Shown one piece after another: positions 36,369-46,429 of a DNA stretch of 64,000 nt (its first letter is position 1; each line of letters opens with the position of its first letter). The notes beneath the pieces are model-generated. The model was not told where the DNA came from. It saw nothing but the letters and a program-made list of their open reading frames with translations, and searched no databases. Source of the stretch: Silene latifolia (lineage: Eukaryota > Streptophyta > Magnoliopsida > Caryophyllales > Caryophyllaceae); contig NC_133538.1 of NCBI RefSeq assembly GCF_048544455.1, positions 454,287,311 to 454,351,310 on the forward strand, in the 5' to 3' direction. The position numbers and the translations under genes were made by a program.

Positions 36369-37005
36369 CTAAGCTTCATCAACCACCCATGCACGCCTTG
36401 CACGTCTTCTTCTTGCAACATCGTCTCTACAGTCGACCCATCCACGAGCCCATGCCTTACAAACAGCCACTAGGTTAGCACTATCCACAGTATAGCTGTA
36501 ACACCCCACGTTAATTGAAGAGATCCAGTGATAGGCTTAAATGACTAGTGCTTAAAGGGATTGAATGTACTACTCATATCAACAAAGTGCACTTTCTTTT
36601 CTGGTTATCCATGCAAAAGAACTCCAAAGTTAAGCGTGCTTGACTGGGAGTAGTCTTAGGATGGGTGACCTCCTGGGAAGGTTCCCGGGATGCGCATGAG
36701 TGAGGACAAAATGCGCTGGAAAGGACTCGTGTTGATCTGTGTGCTATGTACACAGCCTGGTGAGCTATCATAACTAACCGCTCCCGGCCCGGTTTGGGCC
36801 GAGGTGTTACGATAGCAACGTGACATGATTTCATATACAATTATATCGTTGCATGCAGCAACTTGAAATGTCGAGGTAACCTCCTTTGATGACGACTTAA
36901 CGGGACAGAACTGGGTAGATAACGTATGAGTTTAGGTATTGGATGTCATCCTTGGGGTTGCAGAGCAAAAATAGACCAGTCTAGGCCATCATCTTGCTTA
37001 TCCAT
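36369..37005 (-). pseudogene. Small gene A, broken and split by a Cassandra LTR
   Basis: ATG at 37005 gives MDKQDDGLDWSIFALQPQG, then a stop. The reading continues in shifted frames as HPIPKLIRYLPSSVP, FQVAACNDIIVYEIMSRCY, then after the LTR YTVDSANLVAVCKAWARGWV and an Arg-rich end RDDVARRRRARRAWVVDEA. The order and wording match gene B (37767-38015): GLDWSIF, PIPK, FQVA.CND, EIMS, LVAVCKAW.RGWVD. It is a decayed paralogue lying just beyond B. A TATAAAG motif lies on the minus strand at about 37105. I do not recognise the family; the Trp/Cys/Arg-rich end might bind nucleic acid, but nothing shows it. Confidence 0.6.
36497..36811 (+). mobile_element. Cassandra-type TRIM solo LTR with embedded 5S rRNA-like sequence
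   Basis: A 315-base unit with ends TGTAACACCCC and GGTGTTACG is flanked by a perfect duplication ATAGC (36492-36496 and 36812-36816). Its middle (about 36605-36690) carries the 5S rRNA control region: GAACTCCAAAGTTAAGCGTG, then GGATGGGTGACCTCCTGGGA. That is the A box, intermediate element and C box read by RNA polymerase III. This matches the Cassandra family of terminal-repeat retrotransposons in miniature. It interrupts gene A, so it is younger than that gene. Confidence 0.92.
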
Positions 37006-37766
37006 GGTGTAAACGTTTGAAGGTTTTAGTTAAGAATGTAAGAACTTAGGAAGTGGATTAATGATAGAAGGTAAGATATGAGGAATGATGGGTGAAGGAG
37101 GTCTTTATAACTGGTTTAGAAAAAAGGGGTTTGAAATACGGTTGTAGTTATAATCGGGTTCAAAAAACGGGTTTGAAATAAGGTTGTAGCTATGGTCGGG
37201 CTAAAAAATTGGGTTTGAAATATTAAGTTTTTAATGAAGATGATTCGGGTTTTGGTATTTCGGGTAATTTATACTCGGTTTAAGCTATGATCATGTTTAG
37301 GAAAATCGGGTTAATCGGGTTTGAGAAAATTGGGTTTGTATTTTGCATGGAAAATGACTTTACTCATCTCCTTACTCAACCTTTGACATATGACAATGCA
37401 ATTACACCAAAAACATCATGATGACTTACCATTGACTATTGAAATTTATCATGATTACTTCCATTTGTTTTATGGTTTTTAATATTTAAACTTAAAATCG
37501 TATCATATTACGAATTAACCAATAATAGAAAACCCTAAATTACACGAATTCAAATTATTAAAAACCGGAAATCAACCATAATTTAGATTACCATACCGAA
37601 GTATATTACACCAAGAAAATCAAGATACTTACCATACGACTAAAACTTACAATATGGAAAATTATACAACTATGATCAACCCGAAGTTACCCAAATGCAA
37701 AACCGAGTTCATCACATGCAACTATGAACAACGGTTTTCATTTTTCCTTCGATTGATCTCGTCTTT
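37006..37766. other. Sequence between small genes A and B
   Basis: Contains the presumed upstream region of A (minus strand, TATAAAG at about 37105) and, at 37130-37340, imperfect repeats of CGGGTTTGAAATA. No other gene is seen. Confidence 0.5.
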
Positions 37767-38015
37767 TCAGTCGACCCATCCACGGCCCCATGCCTTGCAA
37801 ACGGCTACTAGTGAACCACGATCCCATAACCAACATTGTGACATGATTTCAAACACAACTAAATCGTTGCATTGAGCAACTTGAAAAGCCGCTGTATTCC
37901 CGTTTGAGGAGGATATAGGGACAGGAGATACAAGATCGTTAATAACTTTGGGGATTGGAGGTCGTTCTCTTGGCGGAATAAAAATAGACCAATCAAGGCC
38001 ACCTTCATTAGCCAT
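37767..38015 (-). CDS. Small gene B, hypothetical 82-residue protein
   Basis: The frame from ATG 38015 to TGA reads MANEGGLDWSIFIPPRERPP and on to LVAVCKAWGRGWVD. It is intact, mildly Trp-rich and has no signal peptide or membrane segment. It aligns along its length with gene A, which argues for a real coding unit. A's version continues about 25 residues past the B stop, so B may be C-terminally truncated. Upstream on the minus strand lie CCTCTAAACTA just before the ATG (also before gene C), a poly(A) run, and a weak CATATAACTT TATA-like motif near 38105. No family is recognised. It may be a host gene or a piece carried by a transposon. Confidence 0.5.
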   Translation of the reverse strand: MANEGGLDWSIFIPPRERPPIPKVINDLVSPVPISSSNGNTAAFQVAQCNDLVVFEIMSQCWLWDRGSLVAVCKAWGRGWVD

Positions 38016-38296
38016 GGATATAGTTTAGAGGTTTTTTTTTTTTTTTTTTTTTTAAAGTAACCGATGAAGAAGATGAATGAGAGCAGTCGGTTAATGAGGA
38101 AGTTATATGAGAATGAGACTTTAGGGTTTATTTTTTTTAAGTAACTTTAGGGTTCTTTTATTTCACTTGGTTTGGAAGGATCTAGTGTTTTAATTTTTAA
38201 TTTTAGTTATTGGTTTTGATTTTGAAAAAGATAAATTTTTAATTTAGAATACAAACAAATAAATACAAGTTTTTGATAATATGTTGATTATTAGGT
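38016..38296. other. Upstream region of gene B
   Basis: Contains a T run of 24 bases (38031-38054) and the presumed promoter of gene B. AT-rich, no other gene. Confidence 0.5.
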
Positions 38297-38432
38297 CATT
38301 TACATGAAATATCGATTTTAACCTATGATCGGGTTAAGTTAGTACATATTTACATGAAATTTCGATTTTAATCTATGATCGGGTTAAGTTAGTACGTATT
38401 TACATAAAATATTGATTATAACCTATGCTCGG
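38297..38432. repeat. 50-bp tandem repeat, block 1
   Basis: Units of AGTACATATTTACATGAAAT then a TTCGATTTTAACCTATGATCGGGTTAAGTT tail repeat with a 50-base period. The block is cut at 38432 by the solo LTR and continues at 43033. Confidence 0.88.
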
Positions 38433-38596
38433 TGTAATACCTCGTAATTTGATAAGTATTTATAAGAATAATTTATATAATTCGAATAATTAATTAAAAG
38501 GCATTTATATTAATAATTGTAAATAAGACGATAATTAATAATAAAATAATGGATGAGTCGCGATTGGATATTGGGCCGTGTACATTGGGTCGTGTA

Positions 38597-38627
38597 ATAA
38601 TAATAGTAGTAGTAGTAGTAGTAATAA

Positions 38628-38686
<59 letters not shown>

Positions 38687-38711
38687 CTAATAATAATAGT
38701 AGTAGTAGTAG
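38597..38711. repeat. (TAA/TAG)n microsatellite at the 5' junction of the retroelement
   Basis: Trinucleotide run TAATAATAGTAGTAG in the LTR, ending at the truncated 5' end of the retroelement. Poly-Val and poly-Ser ORFs across it are artefacts. Confidence 0.95.
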
Positions 38712-41003
38712 TCTGGCGATCTTCATCCTCTGGTTGCCTCTTCGGTGGTGGTCTTGGATATGATTCGGAGCTTCCCTCGTGGTACTTCCTGTGGGAGGGA
38801 TGGTTTTCGTGCCCAACACCTTATGGACTGTTTGAGTGGCGCGGTTGTGGCTATCTCCGATGATTTGATCACTTTTATTACTAGGGTGGTTAATCTTTTT
38901 CTTGAGGGCCGGTGTCCTCTTCCTCTGGGTGAGTACATTGCCAGCGCCCCTCTCACACCACTCGTTAAACCGGGTGGTGGAGTTCGTCCTATTGCTGTTG
39001 GTACGGTCTGGAGACGGCTTGTCTCTAAGGTTGGTGCTTCTATGGTTGGCCCGTCTTTATCTTCTTATTTTGATGGGCTTCAGTTCGGGGTGGGTGTGTC
39101 CGGTGGAGGAGAGGCTATCTTGCATGCCTTGAACCGGCTCATTGAGGCTCTGGGGCTCTCGTGGGGCTTTCTATGTCTTTGCTGGTTGATTTCGCACGCG
39201 TTCAACCTTGTTGACCGTTCGACCATGCTTCAGGAGATCCGCCGTCGTTGCCTGGCTCTCTCCCATTGGGTGGAGTTTTGTTATTCCAGCCCGGCCCGTC
39301 TTTTTTATGGGGAGCACTGCTTGTGGTCTTGTCAGGGTGTTCAGCAGGGTGATCCGTGGAGCCTTTGCTTTTCGCGTTGGTTTTGCATCCCTTGGTTTGC
39401 AAGATCCGGGACTGTTTTGACCTCACTTTGCAGGCATGGTACTTAGATGATGGCACCATTGTGGGTGATACTTTGGAGGTGGGGAAGGTTTTGGACTTGA
39501 TTAGGTTGGATGGCCCTCGTTTTGGTTTACACCTAAATGTCTCCAAAACGGAGGTCTTTTGGCCTGTTGAGGACCCACGGAGCCGGCTTCCTGGGGTTTT
39601 CCCCACTTCTATTTCTCGGCCATTGCACGGTGTTACAGTATTGGGAGGACCTGTCAGTACTTGTCCTGGTTTTAGCAGTGAGATTGTGGCGACGAGAGTA
39701 ACTAAGACCATTGAGCTAATGGACTTGGTTGCGAGGATTGAGGACCCGCAATGTGAGTTGCTTCTTCTTCGAGCTTGTACTGGTATTTCTAAGCTCTACT
39801 TCTCCCTTCGTACTTGCTCCCCTAGTGTTTTTGGGTCTGTCCATCTTCCTTTTGATGCCGCTCTGCGTTCTAGCTTGGAACGTATTGTCACCGCGTCAGG
39901 GCCGGGTTTTGGGGATTGGCAGTGGCGCCTCGCTACGTTCCCTTTTCATCTTGGTGGACTTGGTGTCTATGCGGCGGGAGATGTTTTATTTTATGCTTTT
40001 ATTGCGTCCCGCTTGCAGTCTGCTGGTTTGCAGGCTAAGCTCCTTGGCCCTTCTGGTGTTGTAGCTGCTGGCCCTGCTTTTGATGATGCCGCGCAGGTGT
40101 TTACTGCGACTACAGGTTCTGGTATATTAGGTCACCCTAGTGAAATTGCTGCCCCCAAACTTATGAAGAAATTGGCAGACATTTATTTCACGACGGTTGC
40201 TGCTGCCTCAGAGTCTGTTTTCTCTTTGACACCACGCCAGCTTGCTTTATGGCAGTCTCAGCAGGGTTCTCACTCCTCTGATTGGTTACGTGCGGTTCCT
40301 ATCTCAGGGTTGGGGCAGACTATGAACGGGAGGACTTACCGTAGTGTGCTGGGGTATCGTCTGGGTGTTCCGTTATTCACGGTATCTAGGCCCTGTCCTG
40401 CTTGCTCTCGGGTTTTTGTTGGGGATGTTTTTGGGGACCACGCTGTTTCTTGTACTGGTATTGTGGGCGTTAAACATCGGCATAACCTTGTCCGGGACAC
40501 TCTTTTCGACATCTGCTATAGATCTGGTATTACTGCGGGCAAGGAGGTTGATATCGGTTTGGTTGATGGGCATGAGGGCTCTCTTCGTCCTGCGGATTTA
40601 TTGCTTTATTCTTGGGACAGGGGGCGTGATGTGTGCATCGACCTGACAGGTTCTTCACCTTTGACTCACACTGGGTTGGCAGATTTTGTGTCGGGCCGGG
40701 TTGTCGCTGATGCTGCTCGGCGAAAGTGTGCTAAGTATGGGGATTTGTGCGCGGTAGCGGGTTATGGTTTCCTACCTTTCTCTTTCTCTTCACTTGGGGA
40801 GCTGGGTTCGGATGCTGTTGCCTTGCTCAAGCGGATCCAGAAATTCTCGGTATCTCAGGATGCGGGGGCTCGGGTTGCCGCTTACATTTTTACTAGACTT
40901 AGCTTTGCTATTGCTAAGGGTGTGGGAGCCCAGATTGTCTCTCGGCTCCCCACCAATTTCATGTAAACCTTTTATTTTATTTTAATGAAAGCTGCGCGCA
41001 TCT
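38712..41003 (+). pseudogene. Non-LTR retroelement with RT, CCHC finger and restriction-like endonuclease (5'-truncated, frameshifted)
   Basis: Reading starts inside the RT (SFPRGTSCGRDGFRAQHLMD) and ends at TAA 40966, followed by a short 3' UTR and a (TAA)n tail. RT landmarks are IASAPLTPLVKPGGGVRPIA, LVDF...AFNLVDRS, GVQQGDP, LLFALVLHPL, and the catalytic YLDD at 39439-39450. After the RT come a finger CPACSRVFVGDVFGDHAVSC (about 40388-40450) and RPADLLLYSWDRGRDVCIDL (about 40582-40644). The latter has the RPxD-x13-D pattern of the PD-(D/E)XK-like endonuclease of R2/NeSL-type elements. No apurinic endonuclease precedes the RT in this copy. Frameshifts lie near 39175-39200 and 39350 (GDP/LLF). 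From 39356 the frame is open for 536 codons. Confidence 0.85.
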
Positions 41004-41046
<43 letters not shown>

Positions 41047-41068
41047 TTAGTAGTAGTAGTAGTAGTAA
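41004..41068. repeat. (TAA)n tail plus (TAG)n tract at the 3' junction of the retroelement
   Basis: The run of about 14 TAA units follows CATCT at the element end, then passes into TAG units. The first part is the element tail or target, the second belongs to the LTR microsatellite seen at 38597. Confidence 0.92.
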
Positions 41069-42419
41069 TATAATTGGTAGTAATATGTAATATAATAATA
41101 GTTTCCTAATACCCTTCTATATGACCTTTCATAATACTTTCCTATAAGACTACCTTGTCACTATAAATAGAAGACATTGACCCTTATTCACTCATAATTC
41201 CATAAGCACATAAGTTAGAGAGGGAGAGGGGGAATAAGAAGGAAAAAGAAGAAAAAGAGGGGGGGGGGGGGTGGGGAATTGGACAATCAATTTGGGGATT
41301 TTGCATCTGCTTCTATTGGATTCGATCTTTTATTTTGTAAGTTGCCTTTAATCTTTCTAAGATTCAATTGTTCATCTTTAAGACTTAAAGTATAGTAGGA
41401 TTATGGTAGAAGTTGTGCTTAATTACATAAATATTAGGTTAAACATGATTAGAATAAAGAAAGAAAGTTACAGCAATTTGGCAGATTTGTAAGTTGTCTT
41501 GATTAATTTATTTCGTGGTCTTAAATTGTTTTTTTCGAAAGATTAATTAAGAGACTAGGGTTTATTTCAAGTCTAGTTTATGCATATAAAATTTCGTAGT
41601 AATATTCGATACGGTTTGTCTTGGGTGATTTATTTATGAACGTGTGGCCGAAAAGTCCGCAAATCTGCTAGTGTTGTAAAGAATGCTTCGAAACCCTAAC
41701 TTACATGTCAAAAATATTCTGTGTCTTTTTCATACATTAAATTTGAAGAGTCTATATGATGCTAGAAATTGGAATTTCTCAAAAATTATATGTTAAAGTT
41801 GTTTATGAATCGACACTTTTTATGCAACGGGATTCATCAGTAATTATAAATCTTTCAAGAAAACCTTGATAAGTTTGGAATTTGAGTCTATTTCACAAGA
41901 ACTGTAGATATGAGTCTTAGGGTTCCAACCCCATTGGTCTTGTGTCGTTTGGATTTTTATTGAATTAATAATGAATTTTATAGTGAGACTGATTTGTGCC
42001 GTAAAGACGGATTTTAATTCAATAATTACGTATGTTAATAATTAGTAAATTATAATTAATTAATAATTGAGTATGTGACGTAGTTACTAATTATAATTAT
42101 TATTATTACAATTGTTAGGTGACGGTTACGTTGAAGTAATTCTTTAAATCGGATTTAAGCTGCATAAATTAGAATTGCTTGTCAGGTAGGGATAAATCCT
42201 ACTCAACTCTCGTATATGATTTGTGTGTTTTATTGTACGATATGGTGGATGATGTATTGAGGTGAATTATTTACATATTGATATTGTTGTATTTGTTGGA
42301 AGGGAGAAATTATATTATACTGTGTTGTTATTATTATTGTTGTGGACGCGTAATTATGACGAGATGCGTTTAATTATTATTGTTGATTATGAATGTGGAA
42401 TTGTGATGGGAGGTATTGC

Positions 42420-42610
42420 GGTCAGATGTACGTTGTTCAGGGAGTTGTACTCTGCGATGAACGGTAATATGTACGTTATTGAGGGAGGGGTACTATTACA
42501 AAGTGGCGTTACGTTGTTAAGGGAGGGGTACGATGGTGATATGAGCACGTTGTTAAGGGAGGTGTGCAATGTCGAAAAGGAGTACGTTTTTAAGGGAGTA
42601 GTGCCATGTG
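42420..42610. repeat. Imperfect tandem repeats in the solo LTR
   Basis: Units with TACGTTGTTAAGGGAGGGGT recur about five times with a period of 50-60 bases. They account for the long chance ORF 42262-42690. Confidence 0.6.
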
Positions 42611-43032
42611 TATGGAATTTAATTATTTATTGTGATTTTATTGTTAGTATTTATTCCTACTCAACATCGTGGTTGACAGTGTATTCGTGAACATCTGTGA
42701 TGAACCGTAACTGGGGAGCAGACTTGACAGGTACTTAAGAATAGCTGACTTGCGAGATTCTGGGGATGCGTAAGGACTCGACCAGTCTACCTAAAAGTCT
42801 AGATCATATAATTTAATTATTCACTTTATTTAATTCCGCTGCGAGTTGTAATTAATTTTATATTGAGTTTTAGTTTGGTTAATTTGTAATAAATATGTAA
42901 TCGCTAAATTTTATCTAAAGTACCGTGATTTGTTGTACTTTGTTATTCACTATCTCGGGAAACCGAGATGGTAACGCTCTCATTTACTTAGGAGGCCTAG
43001 CTAAAGGCTCCTGAATAAATGGGAGTGTTACA

Positions 43033-43199
43033 CTCGAGTAAAGTTAGTACACATAATTTACATGAAATATAAATTATAACCTATGCTCGGGTTAAATTAG
43101 TACACACTAACATAAAATATCGATTATAACCTATGCTCGGGACAACTTAGTACACATAATTTACATGAAATATAAATTATAACCTATGCTCGGGTTAAG
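43033..43199. repeat. 50-bp tandem repeat, block 2
   Basis: Three units of TTAGTACACATAATTTACAT plus GAAATATAAATTATAACCTATGCTCGGG. It continues block 1 across the solo LTR and is cut by the LTR fragment at 43200. Confidence 0.88.
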
Positions 43200-43630
43200 T
43201 GTAACACCACCTTCTTACCCGGCCAAGGTAATTAGGAAATGTTACCGTCTCGGTTTCCGAAGGCAGTGAAATCGGAATTATAATTAAGAAACCTTTTTTT
43301 ATAAATAACAACTTTAGTTATTATAAACATAAACTAATGAATAAAGTGAATTATACAAATTAAAAGTCGACTACCATCTATGTCATCTATGTTATGATAC
43401 TAGACTCTGAGTCTAAGGCGCGACCCAAATCTCGATCACGTCAACAAGCAAAACCTGTACTCAACCAGCTCCCCATATGATCGGAAATATCATATGGATC
43501 GACACAGGCCACCCCGAAAATAGGTGACAATTACACAGACACACAAACGTCAGTTTCAATAAATAAAGTGTGACACTACTTAAAATGTGTAAGTACGCGA
43601 CATGACTATGATATGAATGAGACGCTATCA

Positions 43631-43792
43631 AACAACCACTACACCGGTACCGGGACACGCCCAGACGTACCCACAACCACCACGATACCGGGACATGCCC
43701 AGACATAGCGAGAACCACACTGGTACCGGGACAAGCCAGAACATACCAACAACCACAAATAGGTATCGGGACACGCCCAGACGTACCGGGTC
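43631..43792. repeat. Minisatellite, about 40-base period, inside the LTR fragment
   Basis: Four units of GGTACCGGGACACGCCCAGA followed by CGTACC and ACCACAA. Overlapping ORFs on both strands are translations of this repeat. Confidence 0.8.
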
Positions 43793-44727
43793 CGGAAACC
43801 AACCAGATCCTCTGCCAGACGTCGTGATTCAACCACACGAGTCCCTCCGTAGCTCAAGCCGTTAATGTGCACATCCCTCTTGGAGTGGGAAGCTCCAAGA
43901 GGCGACTTAAGCATAAGACAGTCTCCCAACCGTCTTACGTCTCCTCAATAACCAAGTACACCACCAAACAATCACAACCGTCATATTCTCTAATATACAT
44001 GACAAATATAATAATGCAAGATACAACACAATATGCCAATTATCGACTCATCAAGTCATCTTAACCAATATCATGTTATAATGCAATTCAACCAAGATAC
44101 TTATCTCCTTAATGATACTATTAACCATTAAACATGTTATAATACAATTACTTTAATTATGAGATACTAATTACAACATTAACCATAACATATACAATGA
44201 CCACATTATTGAAGCTGAGTAAGATTAACCTACCTTTTAGCATATTCTGTAAGAAAATCCGAAACCACCAAGCATCCATATCATAAAACCGTCTCAGCCT
44301 ACATAATTCCATAACAGCTATCACAAAGCATCCTACAACAACTAATACTACTAGTTAACCCTTCATCATTACCCATTAATTACTCCTAATACTAATTAAA
44401 GCATTAATTGACACAACTCATGAAAATCTCCCAAATTCTAGTGTTTAGTCTTAAAACGAATTATCCAAATTAAAGGGAAAAAAGGTAGTATAATACTCAC
44501 CAAGTGATAAGGAACAAGAATATGTGAATGAATCTTCCAAATTCTTCACCCATAGTTGTAGATCTAGGATTTAGAGAAGGAGATATTGTAGAGAGAGGTA
44601 GGAGGGGTTTAAAGAGAATGAATTAGGGTTTGAAAATTGGAAAAAACAGAAAAAATAGGTTATATATATATGTCAAGGCCCATGAATAGAAAAGCCCACG
44701 CGTGAAAAGTCAGCGGTTCCCGCAGCA

Positions 44728-44790
44728 CTCGATCGAGTGCTTGGTTTACTCGGTTGAGTGACGGTTCCACTCGGTCGAGTAAACCAAGCA
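44728..44790. repeat. Palindrome cluster CACTCGATCGAGTG and variants
   Basis: CACTCGATCGAGTG is followed by TTACTCGGTTGAGTG and CCACTCGGTCGAGTAA, three related palindromes within 60 bases. It is equivalent to the cluster at 48211 in the chromodomain element LTR. Confidence 0.85.
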
Positions 44791-44793
44791 CTA

Positions 44794-45152
44794 ACCTATG
44801 CTCGAGTATGTGTACTAACTTTTGCTCGGGTTATGTTAGTACACATAATTTACATGAAATATAAATTATAACCTATACTCAGGTTAAGTTAGTACACATT
44901 TACATAAAAATATCGATTATAACCTATGATCGGGTTAAGTTAGTACACATTTACATAAAATATCGATTATAACCTATGCTCGGGTTAAGTTAGTACACAT
45001 AATTTACATGAAATATAAATTATAACCTATTCTCGGGTTAAGTTAGTACACATTTACTTAAAATATCGATTATAATAAATGCTCGGGTTAAGTTAGTACA
45101 CATTTACATAAAATATCGATTATAACCTATGCTCGAGTTAAGTTAGTACACA
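44794..45152. repeat. 50-bp tandem repeat, block 3
   Basis: About seven units of TTAAGTTAGTACACATTTACATAAAATATCGATTATAACCTATGCTCGGG, alternating with a variant that has ATAATTTACATGAAATATAAATT. This is the longest preserved block of the array, which continues blocks 1 and 2. Confidence 0.9.
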
Positions 45153-46429
45153 TTCTCGATTTTATATATACCATAAAACCCTAACACCTAAAAATATACC
45201 CTAGAAACCCTAAATCATAAAACCCTAAACCCTATACACAAAAACAAACCCTAAACCATTTCCGCCAATTGTGTTGATTGGTACCAATTTTACAAATTTG
45301 TAAACTTGGCTATGTTAGTTAAATTAAATTTTACGCCAAACTAGTTATAATTTAAAAATCAAATACTTATTCAATAATATTCAATTCAATAAAAAAAACA
45401 AATTTCAAAATGACTATCGATTAGGGTTACTCAAATTACGAACCTAAAATTGAGTTCCAAATATTTCAATTTCAAATTGCAAATTATGTAATCTACGTTA
45501 ATAGTTTTTACAATTAGTTCTCATTATTCTTAAATTTGAATTTCATTTTAAAATTGCAAATTAAACTCAAACGAGGGTTCGAACCCTATTAACCACAATT
45601 TTTTTTTTGGCATAGGACTTTCCGTTTAGGGTTTAGGAAATTCAATTTAGGTTATCACTTTTTTTTTTCGTTTTTATTGGATATCTTTTCCATTTCTAAT
45701 TTTATTCATATTCAATTAGGATATCTTTTCCATTTTAAATTTAATTGAGTATTTATTTTATCTTGTTATAATATATTCATTTTATGATTTTTTAAAATTA
45801 TGCCAAGATATTTTGGCCGAAATATAGGGATACAATTAGGAAACTATATTTTGGCCGAAATATAGCTATGATCAGGTAAAAATACAATATTTTAGGAAAA
45901 AGATAAAAACCACATAAATAATTTCCTTTTTTACGAATTCAAATTGATAATAAGTCGGGAAATTTACAATTTGCCTATTTTTAAAAACTAATTCAAAATC
46001 AAACTAAAATTTACAATTTTACGAGAATTTTAAAACATTTTCGCCAATTGTGTTAAAAACACAAAACTCAAAGTATTTTTAATTGTAGCAAGTCATCCCG
46101 TGTTCAAACCTCACTAACAACCTTTTGTCATTACGTTTCTGCAATTGAGTTACGTGAATTTAATTAGGGTTAGACAAATTAACATCAATTGAATTAGGGT
46201 TCATGATTTTGCGAATTAGGTTATGTCATATTATGAGTAATAGACTACAGGGTTCATGATCTTCAACTTACTTAAACTCTTTATAATCAAACAAAAATAA
46301 TGAACAAAATAGGCCGAAATTAATAACAAATTTATTTCAATTACTTAAAACGATTACAACTAAAATTGAAAACAAACTGAAAAACCTCGGAAACAAACTA
46401 AATTTATTAAAACAAATACTAGAAATTAA
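45153..46429. other. AT-rich sequence, no gene recognised
   Basis: Contains several ACCCTAAA motifs at 45176-45255 (telomere-like in wording but not a regular array). A phrase TTTCGCCAATTGTGTT occurs twice (about 45258-45276 and 46038-46055), as does ATTTTGGCCGAAATATAG (about 45812 and 45848). No ORF of note. Confidence 0.55.

Larger units (their letters stand above)
38433..43032 (+). mobile_element. Solo gypsy-type LTR, itself carrying a non-LTR retroelement
   Basis: The ends are TGTAATACCTCG and GGGAGTGTTACA. The flanks CTCGG (38428-38432) and CTCGA (43033-43037) look like a 5-base target duplication with one change. The same 50-bp tandem repeat lies on both sides. Without the 2.3 kb insertion at 38712-41003 it is about 2.3 kb. 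A TATA box CTATAAATAG is at 41161-41170, and the inverted repeat CTCGGGAAACCGAG lies near its end (42955-42969), as in the other gypsy LTRs here. No internal region is left. ORFs such as 42262-42690 lie in non-coding LTR sequence. Confidence 0.8.
43200..44793 (-). mobile_element. Gypsy LTR fragment related to the chromodomain element, minus strand
   Basis: It begins TGTAACACCACC against the 50-bp repeat. It shares with the 47005 LTR, in the same order, a CTCGGTTTCC hairpin, TTAATGTGCACATCCC, AAACAATCACAACC and a palindrome cluster (44730-44790). It lacks a clean right terminus and runs into a 50-bp repeat unit near 44793, so it is truncated or rearranged. By analogy with the 47005 LTR it lies on the minus strand. 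No coding sequence is retained. Confidence 0.7.

Noticed and set aside
36605..36690. A 5S rRNA gene
   Set aside because: Only the internal control region is present, inside a Cassandra LTR with TG...CA-type ends and a target duplication.
38535..38863. Overlapping poly-Leu, poly-Val and poly-Ser ORFs
   Set aside because: Translations of the (TAA/TAG)n microsatellite in three frames.
42262..42690. 142-codon ORF as a gene
   Set aside because: It lies in non-coding LTR sequence and its length comes from imperfect tandem repeats.
43461..43929. ORFs of 80-125 codons on both strands
   Set aside because: They translate the GGTACCGGGACACGCC minisatellite of an LTR fragment.
44794..45152. CRISPR-like array
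   Set aside because: Units are contiguous 50-bp tandem repeats without unique spacers, in a plant nuclear context.
45176..45255. Interstitial telomere array (CCCTAAA)n
   Set aside because: The CCCTAAA motifs are scattered with unequal spacing and at most two are in tandem.
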